From: Saprospiraceae bacterium
GTDB lineage: Bacteria > Bacteroidota > Bacteroidia > Chitinophagales > Saprospiraceae
Length of the DNA stretch: 64,000 nt
NCBI GenBank assembly: GCA_027486765.1
Contig: JAIXOO010000328.1
Span: 1-64,000, forward strand
Direction of reading: 5' to 3'
In this document: piece by piece, positions 53,429 through 63,274 of the stretch
How the letters are laid out: the number at the start of each line of letters is the position of its first letter
Numbering within the stretch: the stretch's first letter is position 1
Notes under the pieces: generated by a model
The model's database searches: none
The model's input: only the letters and a program-made list of their open reading frames with translations
What the model was told of the DNA's origin: nothing
Program-made: the position numbers and the translations under genes

Positions 53429-54979
53429 TTACGTTATATTATTGGGAACATCGAATCCGTTCAAATCAAAAGCGCCCCATTTTTCCGTAGGGTCTCCTCC
53501 CGGAGCAACCTGTATATAGGCATAAGGAATGTCAGGTATGCGATATCCGCTATTAGGCCTCTGAGTAGAATGCTTTGGAACTTCAAATGGATTTTGGGTA
53601 CAATGTTGATCAAATCTATATAGTTCAGACACAAAAGTTCCATTCAATCCATTAGGATTCCCTTTATCCCTAATATTCCTAAATATAAAAATATGAAAAC
53701 CCAAACCATCATCATTAGTAGAATTTGATATCCTACCCCTTGCAAATATAAAAAGCATACCATTGTTAATTAGTTGATTTATTTCATCTTCTGTTAAATT
53801 GTTTTTTTTTGTAGCCAATGGTTTTCTACTATATAATGGATAAAGAAGCTGATTTTCCTGTGGAGCATTTAATATTTGCATTAGATTTGTTGAGGAATTA
53901 TATTTTTTCTCTATTATATTATTATAATTAGACATGACTCTGGTAACTCCATCTTTGTCTTTAATAAAAACTCGAAACCCTGATCTGTAACACAATTCCC
54001 CACATAAAACATTGCATTTCGATTCGTTTGCCAAAGTCCCCATGATTATCATTGGATTTTGGTAGTCTAAGTCAGTATTTAAATGACGTGTAGTAGCCCA
54101 TCTGAAAGGGTCTTGGAATAAATAAATTACTCTGGCTTCCCATTCTGCTCTCTTACTCGTTCTCAAAGGAGGTTTTAAGCCCAGCCATTGAACCTCGTCA
54201 ATTCTTACTTGGTCACTAGTTAATGAACCATTTGAATCAGGCATAAGGCTATTCATCAGTTTTTCATAAATATAAAAATTCCTATTTACTACTTTGATGT
54301 CCGCTATATTTCGTATTAGAAATTGATTGCTTTCATTAGTAGTTGGAATTGGAGGAATGCTGGAATGTTGAGACAAAACATAATCAGAAGATTCGCTCCA
54401 ATAAAGTAAACTAAAAAATTCTGAAGGATGCATTCCTTTAGGGCATGTTGGGGTGCTACCTTCATATTCTACGTAAAACTTAAATATACCTTTGCCATTG
54501 CCGTCATCCATTGTAGTTCCAATAGCCAAATCAATGTCAATATTTACGCCAGGACTTAATTGTTGTGAAGTATTAAGGCTAATATTCTCGTAAGTAATAT
54601 ATTTGGGTATAAATCCACTTGAAAACCAGTTTTTAAAGTACCAATCACCGTTTATTCTCATTTGCTCTGCAATTGCATTTTCAAAACACATAGTTGCGCC
54701 TAAGGCAGAGAAAACTGAAGTTTCGATCCTGATAGTATGATCTGATATTTCTGAAATTTTCCCTCGTATTATTGGAAAGATTTCCTTGCCAACTGAAGTA
54801 ACAATTACCAGTTTTTTAATCAAAATTAATTGAATATCCCTATGAGTAGTTGTACTTTTCATGTTTTCTATAGAAACACTTTCTATAGGATTGGGCGTAT
54901 CAAGACTCGACTCTCTAAACATATCTCTAACGCGGGGTTGGATATCAGGGAAATCATTCCATAAATTAAAAGCTGGCAT
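53429..54979 (-). CDS. Protein of unknown function between two giant genes
   Basis: 516 residues, no signal peptide, no recognised family. Visible features: a mixed alpha/beta N-terminal part (IQLILIKKLVIVTSVGKEI), a Cys-containing segment (SKCNVLCGELCYR), FIFARGRIS, and a Pro/Tyr-rich end. The coding sequence is distinctly AT-richer than both neighbours, which may mean separate acquisition. It is 17 bases after the 1640-residue gene and 12 bases before the 2517-residue gene, so it is co-transcribed and probably a partner of these proteins. Confidence 0.55.
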   Translation of the reverse strand: MPAFNLWNDFPDIQPRVRDMFRESSLDTPNPIESVSIENMKSTTTHRDIQLILIKKLVIVTSVGKEIFPIIRGKISEISDHTIRIETSVFSALGATMCFENAIAEQMRINGDWYFKNWFSSGFIPKYITYENISLNTSQQLSPGVNIDIDLAIGTTMDDGNGKGIFKFYVEYEGSTPTCPKGMHPSEFFSLLYWSESSDYVLSQHSSIPPIPTTNESNQFLIRNIADIKVVNRNFYIYEKLMNSLMPDSNGSLTSDQVRIDEVQWLGLKPPLRTSKRAEWEARVIYLFQDPFRWATTRHLNTDLDYQNPMIIMGTLANESKCNVLCGELCYRSGFRVFIKDKDGVTRVMSNYNNIIEKKYNSSTNLMQILNAPQENQLLYPLYSRKPLATKKNNLTEDEINQLINNGMLFIFARGRISNSTNDDGLGFHIFIFRNIRDKGNPNGLNGTFVSELYRFDQHCTQNPFEVPKHSTQRPNSGYRIPDIPYAYIQVAPGGDPTEKWGAFDLNGFDVPNNIT

Positions 54980-54996
54980 ATAGCAATTTTAGATTA

Positions 54997-57900
54997 TTAA
55001 ACATTAATTCCATTTCCGATGGCCCTCATGGCAATTGTCTGGCTCAAACCACTCTTTACTGTGGTCACCGAGTTGGCGAGAATCCGGTAATAAAGGGTGG
55101 TTATTTCTTCGGTTATTTGATCCACAAAGGGAAACCTATTGGTGGAATACTTCAATAAATGTAGTTCGTTCTGTAAATTCCTAACCACCACCACCGCTTC
55201 TGCTCCATCCGCCACGAGCCGCCCTAAACGAATCTGGTATCCGTCCGCAACACGAGTGAACGAACTGCCCGCTCCTTGCCAAAAATTCACTGCCTTTGGC
55301 TGCAGTGCGCCAGGTGCAAGATTAAAATCATACTCCTCCGCACGATACACCCCTACAATACTTTGAATTGGCACCTCATCCGAAATCACAACCCGCCCAT
55401 CTCGCACTACAATCCGCGGATCAGGAATCTCCATGCGCTGCACCAAGGCATTGCCATTGGGCGATTCCGCTTCGAACCAACGTAGGTCGTCCAACAGTTC
55501 CTTTTGCCGGGCGCGATAGAGGATGTAGCCTTTCAAGTCGGGTTCGCGGTTGAGCGCCCATTGCAGCATTACCTGGCGATCGCCGGCCTCCACTTTGGTA
55601 AAGACGGGCGTACGGGGTGGCACGGCGGGTGTTTCGGCTTTTTCGCCAAGGCTGACATTACCCCATTGCGTGCTTTGAGCCAGGTTTTGGCCCATACTGC
55701 GCAAGCGAAAGTAATAGCGATTGCTAACAGCACCGTTCAGCTGGTCAGCATACAGCTTAAAGTAGCTAGCACGTTGATGGTCATAATACTGTCCCAGGAT
55801 GGAAAGGGGGCTGCTGTTCACCAATGTAAATGCTGATTCATTGCCTTCTTTTTCGGCCAGGGCTTTTATGTCAGCATTATCCAAAGTAGGGTAATACCAG
55901 GCCGCCCAGTAGTTCCAAAAGTAAGAGGCGTGTTTCCACGCATGACTTTGTTTATCCGTGACAAAAAGATCACTTTCTTGCAGGGTACTCCAATCGCCGC
56001 TGAGTCTTTCATCAAAGGCAGCCCGGGATTTATGCTTGAATGCACGAAAATGTTCGATACCAGTATCTCCTTCCAGTATTTCTGAAAGCGTTCTTCCAAC
56101 GTAACTTCCCCGCTGCAGACGGCGGTTTTCCAGATCGGCAGCGAAAATATCGGCATCTGTGGCGCGATATACATTGTAATATTGAACTCCTGAGGCAACT
56201 TGCCACCTTATGACCACTTCAGAAAGGTTATTATAATCCGCTTTCCCAAAGCTGACAATTTCAGGCATAGCCGGCTTTGGCGGTTTTCGCCGATCTACGG
56301 CTACCAAGGTGGCGGGAGATGCCAGCGTGCTTTTGCGGCCATCGGCGGTGCAGGCCCGTACCGTAAAGCGCTGCATTTCGGTAGATTGTCCTGGCAGCCA
56401 TGTCCAAGTTGGCAAGGTGTATTGTTCGCTAAATCGCTTGCCAAAATAAACGTGCAGCAGCATCGGGGTGGGCACAATTTTTGGCACTTCTATTAAAGGA
56501 TCTGATGGGGGTGTTCCAGCCGGTTGGTTGATCGGAACACCTATATTGGCATAAACACGCAGTACCTCGTCATTCCAATCGTACCACAAGAAATAAAAAA
56601 CTTCATAAGCCACTTCCTGCGTTTCTCCTTGCAGCACCCCTGCCACCAAGGCGCCGGGCACGAAGGTTTTGGGTTCCGGCTCTTGGTAAGTAGCCGGCTT
56701 TTCTAAGCCTCTAATGCGTAGTTCCCACAAGGGATCATTGGGGTCTATCCAATCCAATCGAAGATCAGGGTTTTCCGAGTTTCGCAAAGCCCTAGTGGCA
56801 TTTTCTGACAGTTGTACTATTTCTATACTGCCATTGTCGCTGATGGGGTCGAGATTGATATTGTTTCGTGTATAGACAGGATTGCCCCATACGGCAGGGG
56901 TGTTTAAATCCTGATACCCTTCGTCGCTTTTGTACAGCGAAATATACAGACGGTCGCCTGGCTGTGGAACAATTATGGGCTCACCACTGTATTCAACCTG
57001 AATGGCAGGCGCATTGCCTCCGTCGTGATGCGTTATGGTGTATTGGCGGTTGTTGATGTCGCACTTGCGCTGGGCAAAAGCCTCAGGGCTGAATACATAG
57101 GAACCTGCTGCCAAACGAATGAGAAAGGATCCTTGCGCAAGGGTATCTACAACATCCACCACTGCTTCGATTTGGTTTCTCCCGCCACGCAAGTGATAGA
57201 GTTCAAAAGCCGTCACATCGGGGTTGTAAATTTGCTGAAGACCCGTCCATTGCCATTCGACTTCCACGATTTTGTCCAACTCAATGGCGATTTCGTCCCC
57301 AACTTCGGGCGTTATTTGTGCAAAAGGTGGTAAAATATAATTGCTGTTGATGATCAGTAATCTATCCGCGTCATAAGAACTTCCACTGTGTTCAAATATT
57401 TCAATTTTTTGACGAAGGTCATACCGCAACTCCTCCTTTGTTTTCCCGCTACGCGCAATTTCATCATCGGTACGATGGTCTGGCCAATGTGACAGGGGGA
57501 GTTGCCGCCGAGTAAATACGGCGTCATGTTTTCCGAAATCCGTTCCGTGGCCGTTAATGGTCGTATGTAAAGTTCGCCCGTCGGCTGCTATAGCCCGAAT
57601 GGTACCCGACCACTGAATGAATCTGGCCTGTACACTTTGGGGCATACTCGGCTGGGGATTCCTTGCCTGTACCTCGATAGCGTGTGGTACACTCCACTCC
57701 GCCGCGATACGCCCAAATACATCTACACCTTTGGCAAAATAGGTAAAGGCGCTGTCTGGCAAAAAAGAATCGGAATACGAGAATGGGTACCGAGCGTAAA
57801 GATCATGTACGGGCGAATGCGTCAGTTTATCCCGATTGTCAATAAAGGCTTTTTTAATTTCGTATGGGTTCATGGGTTTCGCCCAGAAGTACACGTCGTT

Positions 57901-59919
57901 GAGGTGGCCATGAAAGGCTGATTCCGGCGCATTTTCGCCTTGGGTATGGATATCTGCGCCAATTGCCAATAGTTGCCCAGCGGGATTATCGGCAAGTGCT
58001 CCCAATTGGGCGTTGAATTCTTCCGGCGGCAGGTGATCAATGTAAATTCTCAGTGTATAGCCATCATAGCTGACGACCAAGCGGTGCGGTGGTTGTTTGG
58101 CCAATTCAATATGCCCGACTGAAGTAAAGGTTGTCCCATTCAAAACGACTTGCACCAGAATTTGAGCGCCGCTCCGGATCAATCCAAACCACAGGGAATG
58201 GCGCCGGTTGTAGTCTAAAATGGTCATATTTGCGCCATCTGCCATCTGCATGGGATATACCGTGGCACCTACGGTAAAACCTGCGGGGTGGAGCGTGTTG
58301 CGCCTCGGGGCAAAATAGCGCAAGATGAGGTGTTGCGTTCCGGAAAATTGAGGAAAATCGCTCAGCACGATAGAGCCCAAATCGATAGCTCGGAAATTAG
58401 GGCTACTGTATTCAAAGGCACCTTTTACCTCGGCAATTTGTTGGTCTGCACGGTTGGTAAAATTCTTTTTTTGAAAGTCAAAGTAGAGCAACAAACCCGC
58501 GAAGGTCAGGTCGTTTTGTACGACTAAAGCCGGTGTTTGGGCGTTTAGAAATGAATCGGGAATTTCCGCATTGAAACCGTCCCGCCTGCCAAGCACATAA
58601 AAAATTGGATTCGGAGGCCCCCCAAAGAACAAAACGTCACTTGCTGTGCTCGGACTGGTCAGGGTATGGGCTATGTTGACCTGACTAATTTGGGTGTTTA
58701 GTCTCCCCTGATTGTCCAGTACCGGAGGCATGGTAAATTGGCGTAAACCGGTGATGGCAACTTTCGGCGGGGGTGCATTAAAAGAGTTCGGTGGGTTATT
58801 GTTGGCGTAAACAATACATACATTGGAAACCAAGTGCTCAATATTTCCTTTCTTTTTCCGCCAGGCCAGCGCGTTGATGACCCATCTTCCGGTATTTTCA
58901 AACATCAGGGTAAAGTTACTGAAAGGGCCGCTCCCGTCTGTTTCCGGGTTGATGATCAATTGGTGATTGATTACCTCCAGCTGCCTTTCTATCCCGGTTT
59001 GATAAATGACTTTAATACGGCCATTACTGATGTGCCGGAAATTGATATGAACTTCCTCCACGCTTGTTTCAAAGGTAAAAAACAACACCAGTAGCCCTGA
59101 AAGCACCGGATCACAGAAGAGAAAGCCATGAGTAGGAGAGTTAGGATCTACATTTTGAAACACAGTGCCTATCCCGGATAATAGGGTACACTCATCGGCT
59201 TTAAAGCTCGAAGCCCCTAAACGAACAGGGTCTTTTTCGTAAAAATTACATTCTAATAAAGGATAGGCGCGCTGTCCATAATCTGCAACAACATAATAGC
59301 CACACTCCTCCGGTGGCGCATCTTTGTCTATGTGATATAGCCCCATAAGTCGGGCCATGAAAGGATCCAAAGATGCGAGCATAAGTGCATCGATCTGCCT
59401 GATTTTTGTTTTTTGGGATTGCTCGCTACCGAAATACCGTAGAAACTGGTGCGTTGGGTTGCTAGGGTTGCAAATTTGACTTAATTCGATTTCAATGGCA
59501 TTTACTTTCTCTGCATATTCCGGTGGAAGTGGGAAGTCAGGGTTTCCTTTGCTAAAAAAAGCGAGTGGATTTTCCAGAGGGGCGAAAGAAAAGGTCGCCA
59601 CTTCATGTGAAGCCAATGGAGGCTGCTCAGCTGGATTGTCCGGAAAAATCAGTTTTTGGTAAGAACTATTCAAATAGGCCGTATTGTCATATACTTCCCC
59701 TCCATCAAATACCAACGCGTTGATTAAATGGCCTTTTAAATCAACCCGATACAAGGTAAGGCTGTTTGGAAAACCCAACTCTGTAGTGAGAAACCAGCGG
59801 AGGTGGTTGCCTCTTTCCATTTCTGCCTGGTGATCTGGCAAAATAGAACTGAAAATAGTGGCCTCGGAATGGGCAACTCCAATTAGAGAAATGTATGGAT
59901 TTGATTCTTCTGGAGGCAT
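54997..59919 (-). CDS. Giant LamG-like / fibronectin type III protein
   Basis: 1640 residues, no signal peptide. The start contains GNHLRWFLTTELGFP followed by LTLYRVDL, a motif I associate with giant bacterial proteins found beside DUF6603 proteins. About 540-700 is a LamG/concanavalin-like beta-sandwich (HSLWFGLIRSG, LRIYIDHLPPEEF, HGHLNDVYFWAKPM). Fibronectin type III-like modules lie near 1215-1260 (VVIRWQVASGVQYYNVYRA) and 1440-1480 (VMLQWALNREPDLKGYILYR). The rest is beta-rich. It is first in the nine-gene cluster, 41 bases downstream of a consensus Bacteroidota promoter. Probable role: surface binding or scaffold, partner of the 2517-residue protein. Confidence 0.7.
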   Translation of the reverse strand: MPPEESNPYISLIGVAHSEATIFSSILPDHQAEMERGNHLRWFLTTELGFPNSLTLYRVDLKGHLINALVFDGGEVYDNTAYLNSSYQKLIFPDNPAEQPPLASHEVATFSFAPLENPLAFFSKGNPDFPLPPEYAEKVNAIEIELSQICNPSNPTHQFLRYFGSEQSQKTKIRQIDALMLASLDPFMARLMGLYHIDKDAPPEECGYYVVADYGQRAYPLLECNFYEKDPVRLGASSFKADECTLLSGIGTVFQNVDPNSPTHGFLFCDPVLSGLLVLFFTFETSVEEVHINFRHISNGRIKVIYQTGIERQLEVINHQLIINPETDGSGPFSNFTLMFENTGRWVINALAWRKKKGNIEHLVSNVCIVYANNNPPNSFNAPPPKVAITGLRQFTMPPVLDNQGRLNTQISQVNIAHTLTSPSTASDVLFFGGPPNPIFYVLGRRDGFNAEIPDSFLNAQTPALVVQNDLTFAGLLLYFDFQKKNFTNRADQQIAEVKGAFEYSSPNFRAIDLGSIVLSDFPQFSGTQHLILRYFAPRRNTLHPAGFTVGATVYPMQMADGANMTILDYNRRHSLWFGLIRSGAQILVQVVLNGTTFTSVGHIELAKQPPHRLVVSYDGYTLRIYIDHLPPEEFNAQLGALADNPAGQLLAIGADIHTQGENAPESAFHGHLNDVYFWAKPMNPYEIKKAFIDNRDKLTHSPVHDLYARYPFSYSDSFLPDSAFTYFAKGVDVFGRIAAEWSVPHAIEVQARNPQPSMPQSVQARFIQWSGTIRAIAADGRTLHTTINGHGTDFGKHDAVFTRRQLPLSHWPDHRTDDEIARSGKTKEELRYDLRQKIEIFEHSGSSYDADRLLIINSNYILPPFAQITPEVGDEIAIELDKIVEVEWQWTGLQQIYNPDVTAFELYHLRGGRNQIEAVVDVVDTLAQGSFLIRLAAGSYVFSPEAFAQRKCDINNRQYTITHHDGGNAPAIQVEYSGEPIIVPQPGDRLYISLYKSDEGYQDLNTPAVWGNPVYTRNNINLDPISDNGSIEIVQLSENATRALRNSENPDLRLDWIDPNDPLWELRIRGLEKPATYQEPEPKTFVPGALVAGVLQGETQEVAYEVFYFLWYDWNDEVLRVYANIGVPINQPAGTPPSDPLIEVPKIVPTPMLLHVYFGKRFSEQYTLPTWTWLPGQSTEMQRFTVRACTADGRKSTLASPATLVAVDRRKPPKPAMPEIVSFGKADYNNLSEVVIRWQVASGVQYYNVYRATDADIFAADLENRRLQRGSYVGRTLSEILEGDTGIEHFRAFKHKSRAAFDERLSGDWSTLQESDLFVTDKQSHAWKHASYFWNYWAAWYYPTLDNADIKALAEKEGNESAFTLVNSSPLSILGQYYDHQRASYFKLYADQLNGAVSNRYYFRLRSMGQNLAQSTQWGNVSLGEKAETPAVPPRTPVFTKVEAGDRQVMLQWALNREPDLKGYILYRARQKELLDDLRWFEAESPNGNALVQRMEIPDPRIVVRDGRVVISDEVPIQSIVGVYRAEEYDFNLAPGALQPKAVNFWQGAGSSFTRVADGYQIRLGRLVADGAEAVVVVRNLQNELHLLKYSTNRFPFVDQITEEITTLYYRILANSVTTVKSGLSQTIAMRAIGNGINV

Positions 59920-59959
59920 AGGGTTTAGTTATTTATATTAGGCGCATCATCCGTCCTTC

Positions 59960-59991
59960 CAAATCTAGCCTTTCATTTTCTATTTTTCAAA
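59960..59991 (-). promoter_or_regulatory. Bacteroidota-type promoter of the giant-protein cluster
   Basis: On the minus strand TTTG (59991-59988) is followed after exactly 20 bases by TAGATTTG (59967-59960), matching the -33/-7 consensus TTTG and TAnnTTTG. Transcription would start near 59953, about 34 bases before the start codon at 59919. It is the only complete match to both boxes noticed in the window. Confidence 0.7.
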
Positions 59992-60078
59992 TAATCAGGT
60001 AAATAAATATTTGCTCAATGGCAAATTATTTACTTTTATTAAGATCAAGATGAACCCCATTTCACCCTCACTCGCCAC

Positions 60079-61650
60079 TCACTCGCCATTCCTAGCCACC
60101 CTAAACCCAAAATACCCCGAAGGCACATTCGGGTCATAACTATAGCGGGTGGCGTTACGGTTCAAGCCGAAGACCTGGCCAAAAGCACCTCCCCGCAGGA
60201 CTTTATATGTGGGCGACGGCGGCGGCGGTGGGCCTTGAGGGTCATTGGCGGGGCTGGTTTTGTAATAGTCCTTACTGTACCAATCCTTACACCATTCCCA
60301 TACATTGCCGCTCATGTCATATAAGCCCAGTTCATTGGGGTCTTTGAGTCTGATTTCATGGGTAAGGTTGGCTGAATTATCTAGGCTCCAGCTCACCTCA
60401 TCCCAGTCATTAGAACCAGAGTAGGTGTAGCCTTTGGACTTGATACCGCCACGGGCCGCAAACTCCCATTCGGCTTCGGTGGGCAGGCGGTAGGTTTTAC
60501 CTGTCTTGGTGCTCAGCCAGTTGCAATAAGACTGTGCGCCATACATCGTAACCATCACCACGGGATGTTGCTCATAGCCTGGCACTATTTTGAAAGGATT
60601 GCTGGCTAGTTGGGGGTTGTACTCAATTCGTTCAATGTAACCAGAGTTAGGGCAGCCCCCTTTTTTACCCAAACAAAACAAATCAAAAATGGTCCGATCC
60701 TTGTAGCTTACATAGGCCAGATTGGCATCCAGTTTTATCTCTTTGGCTATGGCATTGAGAAATTCTACATATTCCGTGTTGGTGACTTCATATTTGCCCA
60801 AATAAAAAGACTTGATGCTGACTTCGTGGGCGGGGGTTTCGTCTTCATTACACTTACCGTCCCGCGACTCAATGCAGCCCATTTTGAATTTTCCTCCTTC
60901 TACTTTTACCAGGTTTTTATCAGCTCCTATTGGCGGGGTTGTGGGTTCAGGAACCACAAAATTGCCTTTTTTTACCCCAAAGCGAAAAGAGTTCTTTCCT
61001 TCATTGGTTACCTCGTTGCGTAGGCGGTCTATGGTCAATACTTCTTCATTTGCTTGTTGATCAGCCGAGATGATCATTCCAATAATACCATTCGGACCGA
61101 TTAAAGGCGCACCAGAAGTTCCCCTGCTGAGTCTATTGAAGTCAACAAAAAGACGATCCAGCGAAACCCGATTGATGTAACCACGGGTGGGATCAGTGGG
61201 TACATAACAATCATTGGCTCTACCTATATATCCTACCTTGAGGTTGGCTTTTGGATTGCTACCCAAACAATCTGCTTTCCAAACATAACCACTGGGTTTG
61301 GGCATTTCCAATAGTGCAAAATCAAATGGTTGAATGGTTGCCCGTCGGACGGAGGCTGTATATGTTAGGTCATTTTCGCAAAAGACAATGCTAATTTTGC
61401 TGGCATTTTCTTTGCCGGGATCCGCTCCCTCTTCCATTACCACATGGCCAGCGGTGACGAGGTAAAGTATTCCATCGCGTTCGCCTACCACGAAACCAAA
61501 GCCTTGTTCGGTGGTGCCAGAAGCAAACCGAGAATTGATGGCTGCAACATTGTGCTTGATGGCTGCTGCAACTATACTAATGCTATCTGTTTGGGCGGAT
61601 ACGCTTACCAAAGCGAATACATAAAATGCAAAGAATAATAAACGCTGCAT
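60079..61650 (-). CDS. Secreted trypsin-like protease fused to an FGE-fold domain
   Basis: 523 residues with signal peptide (cleavage near VSAQ, residue 20). Trypsin-like domain: His69 in VTAGHVV, Asp110 in FDFALLE and Ser179 in RGTSGAPL. From ~245 an FGE-sulfatase domain: GGKFKMGC, YLGKYEVTNTEYVEFL, YRLPTEAEWEFAARGG, LYDMSGNVWEWCKDWY, VLRGGAFG, FGFRVARNG. The C-terminal Cys pair that binds copper in true formylglycine-generating enzymes is absent (VLRGGAFGQVFGLNRNATRY), so this part is probably a C-type-lectin-fold binding module. It is 30 bases downstream of its paralogue at 61681 and likely co-transcribed. It works in the periplasm or outside. Confidence 0.85.
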   Translation of the reverse strand: MQRLLFFAFYVFALVSVSAQTDSISIVAAAIKHNVAAINSRFASGTTEQGFGFVVGERDGILYLVTAGHVVMEEGADPGKENASKISIVFCENDLTYTASVRRATIQPFDFALLEMPKPSGYVWKADCLGSNPKANLKVGYIGRANDCYVPTDPTRGYINRVSLDRLFVDFNRLSRGTSGAPLIGPNGIIGMIISADQQANEEVLTIDRLRNEVTNEGKNSFRFGVKKGNFVVPEPTTPPIGADKNLVKVEGGKFKMGCIESRDGKCNEDETPAHEVSIKSFYLGKYEVTNTEYVEFLNAIAKEIKLDANLAYVSYKDRTIFDLFCLGKKGGCPNSGYIERIEYNPQLASNPFKIVPGYEQHPVVMVTMYGAQSYCNWLSTKTGKTYRLPTEAEWEFAARGGIKSKGYTYSGSNDWDEVSWSLDNSANLTHEIRLKDPNELGLYDMSGNVWEWCKDWYSKDYYKTSPANDPQGPPPPPSPTYKVLRGGAFGQVFGLNRNATRYSYDPNVPSGYFGFRVARNGE

Positions 61651-61680
61651 AGGGATGGTATTTAGGGAGAAGAAATGAGG

Positions 61681-63153
61681 TTAAAAATTTCGAGCAACTC
61701 GGAACCCAAAAGATGGATCCGAAAAGCTCGGCGGATGCGCATTGCGCGTAATAATCCTACATAGATTATCTGTTACGCCCCATGAGCCTCCACGTAAAAC
61801 TTTATTCAAACCAGAAGTGGGGCCTTGAGGGTTAACGTTTGAACTATTGTTGTCATAATCTGGACTGAACCAATCGGCGCACCACTCCCAAACATTGCCA
61901 CTCATATCGTACAACCTTAGCTCATTAGGATTGAGGGCGCCAACCTGATGTGTGGTGTTGCCAGAAGTTTCATTGTACCACGCTACATCCCTCAGAATAT
62001 TACTCCCGGCATATTTATGATTGGATAACTTTCCGCCCCTGGCAGCATATTCCCATTCAGCTTCTGTAGGCAAACGGTAGGTCTTGCCCGTTTGTTTACT
62101 AAGCCATCGACAATAAGCTACTGCGTCATTGTAGCTCACATGTACAACTGGCTGCCCAAAATCACTGCTTTTATGGGGTATTCCTGCGGTATTGCAGCTC
62201 CAGTTTACTCCTTGTTTTTGCACGATTGCAGTTCCCGTCCAAACGTAACTGTAACCTTTTTTATCAGCATCAGTTTGATAACGAGTTGCTTCTATAAAGG
62301 CTTTAAACTGTTGTACAGTAACTTCGAATTTGCTTAGGTAAAAACCGGATAGACTCACTTGGTGTTCAGTCATGTCATTATTGGTGCAGGAGCCGTCCCG
62401 ACTATTTTCACATCCCATTGTAAATTGCCCCCCTTCCACTTTAACCATATTGAACAGCTTTAAGTCTGACTTATCCTCGGCTCTTAATCCAAAACGAAAA
62501 GGGAACCTTCCGCCATTCGTAACTTCGTTGCGGAGGCGTTCTATCGTCAGGGCTTCCACGTTTCCTTGTTCTGCTGCTATGATCATGCCAATGATACCAT
62601 CTGAGCCGATTAAAGGTGCGCCCGAAGTTCCCCGGCCTACGCTATTGAAATCAAGGAATACCAGGTCCATCGTAATTTTATTGATAGAACCACGCGTGTT
62701 AGGGTTTGGGATATAACAGTCATTGTTTCGCCCAATGTAACCTACACTTTGACCGGCTTGCAGGTTTGTGCCCAAACAATCCGCTTTCCAGACATAGCCA
62801 TTAGGTTTAGGTATTTCCAATAAAGCAAAATCATACGGACGGATTGCTGCTTGCAAAATAGAGGCAGTGTAGGTTTGGTCGCTGCCACAAAAACGAATAC
62901 CAATACTGTTGGCGATTTCTTTACTAGGGTCTGCTCCATCTTCCATTACGACATGGCCCGCCGTAGCAAGATAGAGCCTCCCATTGCTCTCTCCTACCAC
63001 AAAACCGAAACCTTGTTCGTTATTATTAGAAACAAAACGTGAATTTATGGTAGCCACATTGGATTTGATGGCATCTGAAACTATATCGGTTTGGGCAGAT
63101 AGATTCATCCATCCGAAGGCATAAAAAAAAACGAGGGTTAGTATGCGTTGCAT
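61681..63153 (-). CDS. Secreted trypsin-like protease fused to an FGE-fold domain, paralogue
   Basis: 490 residues, same layout as the downstream gene: signal peptide (ending LSAQ, residue ~21), triad His67 in ATAGHVV, Asp108 in YDFALLE, Ser177 in RGTSGAPL, then FGE fold from ~235 (GGQFTMGC, YLSKFEVTVQQFKAFI, YRLPTEAEWEYAARGG, LYDMSGNVWEWCADWF, VLRGGSWG, FGFRVARNF). The region after VLRGGSWG contains a single Cys and lacks the catalytic pair. High similarity through the protease part and divergence in surface-exposed parts of the FGE fold suggest a tandem duplication with changed binding. Divergent from the gene at 63275 with a 121-base shared upstream region. Confidence 0.85.
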   Translation of the reverse strand: MQRILTLVFFYAFGWMNLSAQTDIVSDAIKSNVATINSRFVSNNNEQGFGFVVGESNGRLYLATAGHVVMEDGADPSKEIANSIGIRFCGSDQTYTASILQAAIRPYDFALLEIPKPNGYVWKADCLGTNLQAGQSVGYIGRNNDCYIPNPNTRGSINKITMDLVFLDFNSVGRGTSGAPLIGSDGIIGMIIAAEQGNVEALTIERLRNEVTNGGRFPFRFGLRAEDKSDLKLFNMVKVEGGQFTMGCENSRDGSCTNNDMTEHQVSLSGFYLSKFEVTVQQFKAFIEATRYQTDADKKGYSYVWTGTAIVQKQGVNWSCNTAGIPHKSSDFGQPVVHVSYNDAVAYCRWLSKQTGKTYRLPTEAEWEYAARGGKLSNHKYAGSNILRDVAWYNETSGNTTHQVGALNPNELRLYDMSGNVWEWCADWFSPDYDNNSSNVNPQGPTSGLNKVLRGGSWGVTDNLCRIITRNAHPPSFSDPSFGFRVARNF

Positions 63154-63249
63154 AAAGTATTTTGGACTTAAAGAAACGGTTTTTTTTCAATACATCAAAA
63201 TGATTGATATTTGTACCAACAGGTTTTTATTTACTGCTTACTATTTCTT

Positions 63250-63257
63250 TATATTTG
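63250..63257 (+). promoter_or_regulatory. Promoter -7 box for the small secreted protein
   Basis: TATATTTG matches the Bacteroidota TAnnTTTG box exactly. The -33 side is only a T-run (around 63224-63228). Transcription would start about 11 bases before ATG 63275, which supports that start over the in-frame ATG at 63143. Confidence 0.5.
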
Positions 63258-63274
63258 ATCCTAAACGCCAGATC

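Noticed and set aside
37719-59919. Contractile injection system or prophage tail cluster
   Set aside because: No sheath, tube, baseplate, spike, AAA+ loader or tape-measure-like gene was found; only cargo-like and surface-like proteins are present.
60079-63153. Diversity-generating retroelement targets in the FGE-fold domains
   Set aside because: No reverse transcriptase, template repeat or accessory gene is present in the window; an FGE fold alone is not sufficient.
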